The notes beneath the pieces were generated by a model that ran no database searches, was not told where the DNA came from, and was given only the letters and a program-made list of their open reading frames with translations. A stretch of DNA of 64,000 nt, taken from assembly GCA_013112585.1 (NCBI GenBank), contig JABFGH010000023.1:1-64000 (forward strand), read 5' to 3'. Shown piece by piece: positions 25,205 to 34,400 of this stretch (its first letter is position 1; each line of letters begins with the position of its first letter). The translations under genes were made by a program, and so were the position numbers. The DNA is from Ignavibacteriota bacterium. GTDB lineage: Bacteria; Bacteroidota; Ignavibacteria; Ignavibacteriales; Melioribacteraceae.

Positions 25205-27010
25205 GTGATACAAGTAAGAAACATAGCGATAATTGCACACGTTGATCATGGCAAAACTACATTAGTAGATCAGTTATTAAAACAGAGTCAAATTTTTAGA
25301 AAAAACCAGGTTGTGCAGGAACGAGTTTTAGATTCCAACGATTTAGAAAGGGAGAGGGGAATAACAATCCTTTCAAAAAATATAAGCATCCCTTATAAAG
25401 AAGTAAAAATTAATTTAATCGATACACCGGGTCACGCCGATTTTGGGGGTGAGGTTGAGCGTGTTTTAAAAATGGCTGACGGTGTTCTTCTGCTTGTAGA
25501 TTCATTTGAAGGACCAATGCCTCAAACAAGGTTCGTACTCGAAAAGGCTCTTCAACTTCACTTAAAACCAATTATTGTTATTAATAAAATTGATAGAGCG
25601 GATAATCGCCCTGCCGAAGTTTTAGATGAAATTTATGATCTGTTCATCGACTTGAATGCAGATGAAGATCAATTGGATTTTCCTGTAGTTTATGCAAGCG
25701 GAAGAGATGGCTGGGCAGTTAAAGAAATGGAAGATGAAAAGAAAGACCTGGTTCCTCTTCTTGATACAATTGTTAATCATATTCCCGAACCGGAATTTTT
25801 AGAGGGTGATACGCAAATGCAGGTGACCACTCTTGATTACAGCGATTACGTTGGGCGAATTGGTATAGGAAGAGTTTTCCGGGGAACACTAAGTAAAAAT
25901 AAACCACTCTCAATTATTCATCGTGATGGAACAATAAAGGAAATTTCACTAAAGCAATTATTTATTTTTGAAGGATTGGAAAGAAAAGAAGTAGATGAAG
26001 TTAGTACTGGAGATATTTGCGCAATAGTTGGAGTGGGAGATATAAATATTGGTGATACAATTGCCGACCGTGAGAATCCCGAACCGCTGCCTATTATTGC
26101 AATTGATGAGCCTACAATCAGTATGAACTTTACAGTAAACACTTCTCCCTTTTACGGCAAGGATGGAAAGTATGTTACATCCCGCCACTTGATGGAAAGA
26201 CTTCACAAAGAATTACAAAGTAACGTTGCACTCCAGGTACAAGAAACGGGTTCGCCCGATACACACAAAGTTTCGGGAAGAGGAATTCTTCATCTTTCTA
26301 TACTGATGGAAAATATGCGTCGGGAAGGTTACGAGTTTGCTGTTGGTCCGCCCAAAGTAATTTACAAAGAGATAAACGGAAAAAAAGCCGAGCCGATAGA
26401 AATATTAGTTGTTGATGTACCGAATGATTCAGCGGGAAAAGTGATTGAATTAGTTGGACAGCGACGCGGCGAGATGATTAAAATGGAACAGAAAGGATCG
26501 CTGACTGCACTTGAGTTTCATATCCCCTCGCGCGGACTAATGGGTTTAAGAAACCGTGTTTTAACGATGACAGCAGGTGAAGCTATAATGCATCATCGTT
26601 TTTATCAATATGAATATTTTAAAGGCTCAATTACACAGCGGCAGAACGGAGTTTTGATCTCCATGCATGAAGGATCTTCAACTGCTTATGCAATTGATTC
26701 ACTGCAGGATCGCGGAAAGTTCTTTATTGATCCGGGCGATGTTGTTTACCAGGGACAGATCCTTGGTGAGTACAATAAGGAGTTTGATATTGAAGTTCAT
26801 GTTCAGCGTGGAAAGAAATTAACTAACATGAGGTCCTCCGGTGCAGATAAAGCTGTAAAGATAACACCGGCAATAAAATTCACTTTGGAAGAAATGCTTG
26901 AATTTATTAGAGATGACGAACTCGTTGAAGTAACACCAAAGTCGCTAAGAATGCGAAAAGTTTATCTTGATCCGAATGAAAGAAAAAGATTTAATTTGAA
27001 GAAGATTTAG
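25205..27010 (+). CDS. typA: Translational GTPase TypA/BipA
   Basis: A 601-aa ribosome-associated GTPase. It begins with GTG at 25205 behind the RBS AAGAAGG. The G1 motif AHVDHGKT, the switch I region ERGITI, G3 DTPGHADF and G4 NKID are all seen. The EF-G-like beta domains and the C-terminal TypA-specific domain (HEGSSTAYAIDSLQDRG, VTPKSLRMRKVYLD) follow. Length is normal. TypA is needed for ribosome assembly and growth under stress, such as cold. Single-gene transcription is likely. Confidence 0.97.
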   Translation: MIQVRNIAIIAHVDHGKTTLVDQLLKQSQIFRKNQVVQERVLDSNDLERERGITILSKNISIPYKEVKINLIDTPGHADFGGEVERVLKMADGVLLLVDSFEGPMPQTRFVLEKALQLHLKPIIVINKIDRADNRPAEVLDEIYDLFIDLNADEDQLDFPVVYASGRDGWAVKEMEDEKKDLVPLLDTIVNHIPEPEFLEGDTQMQVTTLDYSDYVGRIGIGRVFRGTLSKNKPLSIIHRDGTIKEISLKQLFIFEGLERKEVDEVSTGDICAIVGVGDINIGDTIADRENPEPLPIIAIDEPTISMNFTVNTSPFYGKDGKYVTSRHLMERLHKELQSNVALQVQETGSPDTHKVSGRGILHLSILMENMRREGYEFAVGPPKVIYKEINGKKAEPIEILVVDVPNDSAGKVIELVGQRRGEMIKMEQKGSLTALEFHIPSRGLMGLRNRVLTMTAGEAIMHHRFYQYEYFKGSITQRQNGVLISMHEGSSTAYAIDSLQDRGKFFIDPGDVVYQGQILGEYNKEFDIEVHVQRGKKLTNMRSSGADKAVKITPAIKFTLEEMLEFIRDDELVEVTPKSLRMRKVYLDPNERKRFNLKKI

Positions 27011-27028
27011 GTGCTTCTTAAGATAGAT

Positions 27029-27056
27029 AGTCACGGACAAACTCGCGACCGTGACT
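27029..27056. other. Hairpin between convergent typA and higA
   Basis: AGTCACGG (27029-27036) pairs with CCGTGACT (27049-27056). No T run follows, so its use as a terminator is uncertain. Confidence 0.4.
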
Positions 27057-27069
27057 GCCATTAACTAAT

Positions 27070-27369
27070 TTAAACCTCTTTATATTTTTTAACTTCATTT
27101 TTCAGTCGCTCTTTCAAAGTGTCCTTAGCTATTTCCAAATTGTACTTCATTTGCAGATTTAACCAAAACTTTTCAGACATACCAAAATATTCCGACAACC
27201 TTAATGCCGTATCTGCTGTTATTGATCTTTTACCTAAAATTATTTCATTAATTCTTCTCGGCGGAACACTTATATCTTTTGCCAGTCTATCCTTACTAAT
27301 ATCCATCGGCTCAAGAAATTCTTCTAATAATATTTCACCGGGATGAATTGGTTCTAATTTTTTACTCAT
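27070..27369 (-). CDS. higA: HigA-family antitoxin / XRE-type regulator
   Basis: A 99-aa helix-turn-helix protein of the HigA/VapI type. IHPGEILLEEFLEPMDIS is the typical HigA opening; the HTH is DRLAKDISVPPRRINEIILG; WLNLQMKYNLEIAK matches the family end. In HigBA systems the toxin HigB precedes higA. Upstream on this strand there is instead a decayed DUF1016 fragment (27399-27608), so no HigB partner is visible and this is an orphan antitoxin or a stand-alone regulator. Confidence 0.88.
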   Translation of the reverse strand: MSKKLEPIHPGEILLEEFLEPMDISKDRLAKDISVPPRRINEIILGKRSITADTALRLSEYFGMSEKFWLNLQMKYNLEIAKDTLKERLKNEVKKYKEV

Positions 27370-27398
27370 GATTTTTTTCTCACTGTGAAAAACTACCT

Positions 27399-27608
27399 TT
27401 AGTTTATTAAATCGCTATACTTGGAAAAGTCTCCGCAATGCGGAGACAATGCCGTAATTGTTTTTCGGTCCAAGCCGTTGCCGTATTCTTTGGTCAATTG
27501 TTTACTCAATACGTTTACAATTTGATTGCTGTATTCAGCTCGTTTTTCATTAAGCAATTCGTTGCAAGTTAAAATGCCCGCAAGTTCATAAGTGTAAATT
27601 GCTGGATT
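27399..27608 (-). pseudogene. Decayed N-terminal fragment of a DUF1016/YhcG-like nuclease gene
   Basis: An open frame without a start codon, from the stop at 27609 to the stop at 27399. The core translation NEKRAEYSNQIVNVLSKQLT then KEYGNG is the DUF1016 N-terminal helix (compare KEKAGYGEELLKNLSKDLT and YGKGFSRSNL in the intact gene at 27638). The downstream part no longer matches and contains a 9-bp palindrome (27429-27447). It is best read as a remnant of a second DUF1016 gene, possibly truncated when higA or the intact copy arrived. Confidence 0.55.
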
Positions 27609-27637
27609 TTACAGCCTGTCGGAATTAAAAAAATACC

Positions 27638-28663
27638 TCACTCATTTTCTCCTAACAGTTTTTCTAATTCATCAGCTAACATATTTTTATCGGGCAAATA
27701 TAATTGATACTTACTAACAAATAATTGATTGGTAATACTGTCTGTAGCATATTCTACCAAAATTTGATCTTTATATGCACCTAATACAATTCCTATGGGT
27801 TCATTATCTCCTTCGGTAAATTCTTCCTTGCGGAAATAATTCAGATACAAATTCATTTTTCCAATATCATTATGTTCAATTTCGCCTCTCTTTAAATCTA
27901 TAAGAACAAAGCATTTTAAAATGCGATGATAAAAAACTAAATCCACAAAAAAATGACGGTTGCCAATTGAAATTTTATATTGTCTTCCAATAAAAGCAAA
28001 ACCTTTTCCTAATTCTAAAAGAAATTTTTGAAGGTTTTGTATTAGCTTGTCTTCTAATTCACCTTCTAAATATTGATGCTCCTGGGGAATACTTAAAAAC
28101 TCTAAAACATAAGGATCTTTTATAATATCAGCTGGCTGATCAATATCAATACCCCTATTTGAGAGGTTTAAAATTCCTTCTTTATCTTTACTTAAAGCTA
28201 AACGATGGAAAAGCATACTTTTCATTTGTCTTCTTAATTCCCGCACGCTCCAGTTTTCTAATTCACATTGTTTAGTATAAAATTTTAATTCCAAATCAGT
28301 ATCAGCTTTAAGAATTTCAAAATAATGACTCCAGCTCAATTTGTGAGACAGCGTCTCACTTTTTGGGAATGCTAAAAATATTTTTCGCATATATGTTAAG
28401 TTAGAACGACTAAATCCTTTGCCGTATGTTAGTGTTAGGTCCTTTGAAAGATTTTTTAATAGTTCTTCCCCATACCCTGCTTTTTCTTTCCCTTTTTGTT
28501 CAAACTCAATTATGTATCTGCCTATTTGCCAATACGTCTGAACTAAAATAGTGTTTATGGCTCTGCCAGCTTGCTCTCTTCCCTTTTTTAGGAGTTCTCC
28601 TATTTGTGTCTTTAAGTTCTCATAGCTAATATTTGAAATATCCATACTCATATTCTTTTTCAT
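27638..28663 (-). CDS. DUF1016 (YhcG-type) PDDEXK nuclease-domain protein
   Basis: A 341-aa protein with the DUF1016 N-terminal domain (about 15-160: YWQIGRYIIEFEQKGKEKAGYG, GKGFSRSNLTYMRKIFLAFP, LSWSHYFEIL) and a PDDEXK nuclease-like C-terminal domain (about 190-330: GNRHFFVDLVFYHR, VLIDLKRGEIEHNDIGKMNLYLNYF). Asp in VDLVF and Asp-x-Lys in IDLK are the probable metal site. Members are often accessory, near restriction-modification or toxin-antitoxin loci, and are suspected in defence or DNA recombination. The start may be 28651 (MSMD). A decayed homologue fragment and an orphan HigA follow, marking a small accessory patch. Confidence 0.85.
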   Translation of the reverse strand: MKKNMSMDISNISYENLKTQIGELLKKGREQAGRAINTILVQTYWQIGRYIIEFEQKGKEKAGYGEELLKNLSKDLTLTYGKGFSRSNLTYMRKIFLAFPKSETLSHKLSWSHYFEILKADTDLELKFYTKQCELENWSVRELRRQMKSMLFHRLALSKDKEGILNLSNRGIDIDQPADIIKDPYVLEFLSIPQEHQYLEGELEDKLIQNLQKFLLELGKGFAFIGRQYKISIGNRHFFVDLVFYHRILKCFVLIDLKRGEIEHNDIGKMNLYLNYFRKEEFTEGDNEPIGIVLGAYKDQILVEYATDSITNQLFVSKYQLYLPDKNMLADELEKLLGENE

Positions 28664-28811
28664 AGAAAAACAATTTTTTAATGTAATTTTAATATTTGTA
28701 GTATTTTAATTTAAATTAAGCATAAAAATACTTTGTCTTTCTTTTTTATTTGATTCCAAGCAAAAATTTAATAAAAATTTAGATTATTACTTAATGAGAT
28801 TCAAACTACAC

Positions 28812-31187
28812 TCACTCCCCCTCACTCAAAACCTCAAACTTCCTTTCAAAAGTATTTCCATCCATATCAACGAGAGTAAGTTTGTGTTCACCTTTTTCTG
28901 CATTTATCGGCATGCGGTGCTTGCCTTGTGTTTGCCCAAGATATTCATCATCAAGATGCCAAAAAATTGAAGCATCAGCTTGGCGGTGTGCGACTTCAAA
29001 AACTGCACTGCTTCGTGTTCCAACCAAATCAATGGGGATATAGATTTTATCAATATCACGCGGGTAAATTAAATCCATTGGGCTGCTGCCGGTAATTGCA
29101 TCAAGGCAGTCTTTACGATAAGACGGCAGTGTTTTGTAACTAAAGTCTTTCGACTTATAAAAATATTCCATTGCGGGAGGCAGCACAAACCAAGACTTAT
29201 GCATCATCTTCGTAGGAGCTTCACATTCTGCGGTCACTCTATATTTTCCACTGCCATCCAAATGAATTAATTTATGATAAGGGCAAACGGGAAATTCCAA
29301 ACCCGTTCTAGGAATCCACATTGAATCTTTCTCCGTGCAATATTCCGAAACACGGTAGCCGCTTTTAGCACAGACTTCCGCATTAACAAGTTCTTCGTAA
29401 GGGGGTTCAAACCATTCGGGACTGTAAGGAAGTGAATTAAAAATTTCAAAAAGAATTGGAGCGGCGGCAGTGATGCCTATAAGTCCGGTTCTGCCCTCAC
29501 CGTCTGCATTTCCTGCCCAAACGGCAACAACGTATTCTTTGTTTAATCCAATTGCCCAGGCATCCCTAAAGCCGAAACTAGTTCCGGTCTTCCATGCAAT
29601 TTTTTGTGATGAAGCAAACTGCCGCCAAAAAGAATGATCATCCGGGCGCTCTACATCGATCATTGTATTGAATGTAATCCACAACGAGGCGGCATTTAAA
29701 ACTGAGTTGTCTTCCAATTGATCGAAACCGGGCTCGTTAATTTTTGCATCATCTTCCTTTATAAAATTTAATGGATGATAATCTCGCGGGTAATAACTTG
29801 CCCCGTAGTTTGAATAGTTATTAAGTGACCGCGCCATTGATGCATAAATTCCGGCAATATCCCAAAGCTTAACTTCGGCTCCACCTAAAATTAAAGACAA
29901 GCCATAATTGCTTGCAGGTCTATTAAGAGTTGTCATTCCAATATTTGTAAGCAAATTATAAAACCTTTCGGTACGAAAACTTTTTAACATTCGAACAGCA
30001 GGAATGTTGATTGACCGCGCCAGTGCTTTATCAGCGGGAATTGCGCCGTCGTAGCCAAGATTAAAATTCTGCGGACTGAAGCCGCCGATTTGTGTTGGTA
30101 TATCGGGCAATAAAGCTTTTGGCAGAAGTTCTCCGGTTGTTAACATTGCAGCAAATAAAATTGGTTTTAAAATGCTGCCGCTGCTTCGCGGTGCCATTAT
30201 TACATCAACCCAATTTTCATTTCTATTTTGTTTATCATTTGTGTTTCCAACGTATGCAATTACATTTCCGGTTTTAATTTCTGCTACAATCGCGGCGGCA
30301 TTAAATATTTGGTTTGCCTTTAATTTATTGTGGTTCGATTGAATAATAGCATTGGCTCGCTGCTGCACTGCTTCATCAATCGTAGTTTTTACTCGTGGAT
30401 TTATTTCTTCATTTGATCCCTTCAGCTGTTTTGAAATTTCAAATGTTAAATGCGGAGCTGACTTCGGCAGAGGCAATGGCTTTTCAGGTAAGGGTTCGGA
30501 TAATGATAGATCGTAGGTGAGCGAATCAATTTCATGATTTTGGAGAAGTTTATTCAACAGCCTATCGCGCTTTGCTTTTAACAGTATTCGGTTTTTACCG
30601 GGATGAATTAGCGATGGACTATTTGGTAGAACCGCAAGCATGCATGTTTCCGCCCATGATAAATTTTCCGGTGTTCTTCCGAAGTACCGCCAAGATGCAG
30701 CCTCAATGCCAACGACATTTCCGCCGAAAGGGGAGTGCGATGCATGCAGAGCCAATATTTCATTTTTGCTGTAGCTTAGTTCCAGCCGAACTGCCAATAT
30801 CATTTCAATAAATTTCTGATAAAATGTTCGCGGCTTTCCTTGACGCGATAAACGAATAACCTGCATTGTTATTGTACTTCCGCCGCTTACAATTTTTCCT
30901 TCTTCAATATTTTGATATGCTGCACGAATTATTGAAAAAGGATTAACCCCCGGATGATAAAAGAAGTTTTTATCTTCGAAATGTGTTATGGCAGTAACAA
31001 ATTTGTCAGGTACGTTTTCAACTAAAGGAAAACGCCATTGCCCGTCTTCTGCAATAATGGCTCCAAGGAGTTTGTCGTTTTTATCTTCAACCACAATTGA
31101 GTGTGGATTGGTAAAAAGTGGATCGGGAAGGCTGAACCAGAATAGAAATAATAAAACAGCGGATACCAAAATTATTAGTATGCGCAT
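28812..31187 (-). CDS. pbpC: Penicillin-binding protein 1C
   Basis: A bifunctional peptidoglycan synthase of about 791 aa. The ATG at 31187 places the membrane anchor at the N-terminus (MRILIILVSAVLLFLFWF); a TTG at 31223 is a possible longer start. The glycosyltransferase domain has EDKNFFYHPGVNP and GGSTITMQVIRL. The transpeptidase has SxxK in SGSILKP, SIN in ARSINIPAV and KTG in WKTGTSFGFRDAWA. The C-terminal BiPBP_C domain (EFPVCPYHKLIHL..., PRDIDKIYIP) is specific for PBP1C. It lies downstream of the alpha-2-macroglobulin gene, as in the classical pbpC-yfhM pair. Confidence 0.95.
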   Translation of the reverse strand: MRILIILVSAVLLFLFWFSLPDPLFTNPHSIVVEDKNDKLLGAIIAEDGQWRFPLVENVPDKFVTAITHFEDKNFFYHPGVNPFSIIRAAYQNIEEGKIVSGGSTITMQVIRLSRQGKPRTFYQKFIEMILAVRLELSYSKNEILALHASHSPFGGNVVGIEAASWRYFGRTPENLSWAETCMLAVLPNSPSLIHPGKNRILLKAKRDRLLNKLLQNHEIDSLTYDLSLSEPLPEKPLPLPKSAPHLTFEISKQLKGSNEEINPRVKTTIDEAVQQRANAIIQSNHNKLKANQIFNAAAIVAEIKTGNVIAYVGNTNDKQNRNENWVDVIMAPRSSGSILKPILFAAMLTTGELLPKALLPDIPTQIGGFSPQNFNLGYDGAIPADKALARSINIPAVRMLKSFRTERFYNLLTNIGMTTLNRPASNYGLSLILGGAEVKLWDIAGIYASMARSLNNYSNYGASYYPRDYHPLNFIKEDDAKINEPGFDQLEDNSVLNAASLWITFNTMIDVERPDDHSFWRQFASSQKIAWKTGTSFGFRDAWAIGLNKEYVVAVWAGNADGEGRTGLIGITAAAPILFEIFNSLPYSPEWFEPPYEELVNAEVCAKSGYRVSEYCTEKDSMWIPRTGLEFPVCPYHKLIHLDGSGKYRVTAECEAPTKMMHKSWFVLPPAMEYFYKSKDFSYKTLPSYRKDCLDAITGSSPMDLIYPRDIDKIYIPIDLVGTRSSAVFEVAHRQADASIFWHLDDEYLGQTQGKHRMPINAEKGEHKLTLVDMDGNTFERKFEVLSEGE

Positions 31188-31252
31188 TCTTGAGAAGTTA
31201 AAATGCTTAATTGAATAGTTCAATTGAATACCATGAAACTACCAAAAATTAA

Positions 31253-31390
31253 GGGTTAAAACCCAATTACTCTTCATTCAATATTTTTCCCCGTCCTAAA
31301 GGACGGGGCAATTTAAAATTAATCCTTTTAATAGCTCCGTCTTTTAAGGCGGAGTTTGCGTTGTAGCCAAAACTATCCGGGCTTTAGCCC
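31253..31390 (-). repeat. REP-like hairpin cluster B
   Basis: GGGTTAAAACCC (31253-31264); CCCCGTCCT with AGGACGGGG (31289-31308); CTCCGTCTT with AAGGCGGAG (31335-31354, one wobble); GGGCTTTAGCCC (31379-31390). All lie between pbpC and the macroglobulin gene. The same units occur in clusters A and C. Confidence 0.8.
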
Positions 31391-31417
31391 AATTGTTAGG
31401 GCTGCATTAAACATATT

Positions 31418-34400
31418 TTATTCTCCCGGCAAAACTACTTCAACCCATTTACCATGCTTACGTGCATTGATTGTGTTATCGTACATTGCCTGCGAGTAAA
31501 CTGTCGGCAGATAAAATCTTCCGAGGTAACTTGCATTTAACAGCAGCCTAAATGTTTTTGATTGACCGGAATTTAAGTTGTAATAAGTATAAACTCTATC
31601 ATCCCTGATGTCTTGGTATTCCGGTGAATCGCTGCCGGTAAAGGAATCTAAGTTAAGCAATCGGGTATTTATTATTTCCCAGCCGGATGGAAAAATTTGA
31701 TGCAGCTCCATTTGCTCATATCTTCTTCCGTATTTGCCGGGATGCTTTAGAGTTACTTCTGCTACAAAATCGGTTCCCTGCTCAATACTGGCTGGGTCAA
31801 TTTTTTTGCCGTCAAGTAAAAAGTACTCGGCATTGATAAAAAGTTTATTCGATGCATCGGTTTTATCACCGGTGATTGGTCTGCCTTCCACAATTACTCT
31901 TACGAACAAAGGAGAGGAGGCGTTATTACTGATAGAAATTGTTTTTGCTTCACTATTAAAATCAATTTCCTCCTGAACTATCAGGTTTGGAGATTTTATT
32001 GCTTTAGAATTTTTACCGTCAATTGAATATTCAAAATTCATTTTCTCTTCAATATTTTTATTGCCGATAAATTTACCTACCGCCAATAAAGCATAAGCCG
32101 TTGTTTGCGTGCTTAACCATCTTTGATCATTCAATTGTTCCGAGATTGCCTTAACTAGTGTAAATCCTTCACTTTGCTTATTCATCAGTGTTATGGTTTC
32201 AAGTATCATTGCCTGATCCCGCAGAGCGCTGCCGAATGTGTTTCCGAGTTCGCTGTAATCTTCAATATTATAATCAAGACTTTTAATAAGCTGCTCGGCA
32301 ACCTCGGGTTTACCCGCAAGCTGATAGGCAGCGGCTAATCTGAACTTTGTAGTTTTATCCAAACCGGTGCTGGAAAGCAGTCTGTTCATTGCACCAATTT
32401 CAGGGTCACCTACCAGGGCAAGCGTGTAAAGACGGTATGCTTGAGAAAGTCCTCTTCTATTAGCCCGCTTTGCCCAATTACGAGCTTGGTTACGCTGATA
32501 TTTTTTCCACTTAGATAAAAATCCCGCAGGCAATTGATAGCCTTTATTCATTGCTTCAATCAAAAAATGCCCTGCATAAGTTGTTCCCCAATCGTTAGCA
32601 GTAGTTTGCCCGGGCCAGTATGATAATCCGCCGGAACTGATCTGAAATGAAGTTAGCCGTTTTATTGCGTATTTAATATTTCCTTCTGTTCTAGATTTTT
32701 GTTCATCGGTTAGTCTTAGTACATCACTTAAATAAAGCTGCGGAAATGCGCCTGAGGTAGTTTGTTCAACACAGCCATGAGGGTATCTTATTAGGAAGTT
32801 TAGTCTTCTTCCCAGGTTTATCGGCGGTATTGATGACAGTTCCAGAATACATTTATTTGTTCCTTCCGTTCCAAAGGGAGCAACAGATTTTTCCCAGCCG
32901 CCGTTTGCTTCAATCATCTTACCAGTAACATCAACAACAATAGGATTAGGATTCCTTATCTCAAGCTCTATATCGTAAATTGCCTTTTCTGATCCGCTGA
33001 TCGCTTCAATTTCGACCTTTCCTATTCCGGTTTTGAGTTTCGCTTTCAATTCAAAGCTCACAAGCTGGTCGCCTTTTTCATCGAAAGTAATTTGCTTTGT
33101 TTTGCTTCCGATAATGTCAAACATATCATTTGGTTTAATTGTAATTGATACATTCTTGATATTTTCTTCCATTGCAAATACTGAAACAGGAAGCTGAACA
33201 TTCTCTCCGGGTCCTAGCAATCTTGGTAAAGTACCAAGCACCATTAACGGTTTACGTACGGGTGTGGTTTTTTCGGCAAAGCCGTATGCACCTTCATTTC
33301 CGGCAATAACCATTGTTCTAACCGAACCTACATAACGCAGTACATGAATAGTATGAGTTTTTGAACTACCATCAATTGTGAATGGACCTAAAAATTTTAC
33401 CATCGGTTTAAAGCGGTTAACCTTTGTGCCTTCTTTTGGTCTCTCAAATTCACCGCCGCCCAAAGAAAGCAGATGTTCGAGTTTGCCGCCGTATGCTCCA
33501 ATTACCATATCATAAATATCCCAGCTTTTTACACCCAACGCTTCCTTACTGTAAAAGTGGTTCCAGGGATCGGGAGTTTTAAATCTTGTTAGATCGAGAA
33601 GTCCTTCATCAACAATAGCAATTGTGTATGTCATTTCTCTATCATTATTTTCCTTAACCGTTAGTTTAAAACTCTCTTCCGGTCTAAGTACATCCGGCAT
33701 TGAAATTTTCGGGTCGATATGTGTTTCAGGGTTTTCAATATAAATTGGAATTATTCCATAAAGCCGAATCGGCAGATCATTTGCTGTTTGCGAGTGCGGT
33801 TGAATTAAGGTAACGTTTGCGTAAACATTTGGTGTCATTTCCTGCGTGGCGGTAAAGGTAAATTTGTTTTCACCTTTTTCCATTTCAAACCAGTAGCTGT
33901 CAATTACCTTGGTGCCTGATTCGATGCTTATTAAACTTCTACCTGTTTCGCCGCTTGGGATCGTAAGTTCAACTTCATCACCAACCGCATACTTTTCCTT
34001 ATCTGCACTGAACATAAGCATTGCTGCACCATCGGGCTGCTCTCTTCTTGCTCTGCCTGCCCAGCCGGGCCAATCAATATAAAATATTTTTCCAGCTCTG
34101 TGATTATCTTTTAAGTCACGAGCGGTTATTATATATCTTCCCCAATCAGGATATTTTACATTTATCTTCCAAGTTCCTTTTCCGTTATGTGTTGTGATTT
34201 TTTGAGAAGCCAATTCTTCACGAAAAATATTATGGGAATAGTTACTTTGATTATTTCCTGATTGATCCCACCACCATCTCCATTCAACTTTATGAAGTTT
34301 CATCTCTATTTGCCGATCACTTGCAGGGTTCCCATCAATGTCCAAAGCAACAATATCAATTTGATGATCTTTATCCGTAAGCAGCATTCCGCGTCTCCTA

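Noticed and set aside
27029..27056. Rho-independent terminator
   Set aside because: The stem lacks a T run on either strand, so it is kept only as a hairpin.
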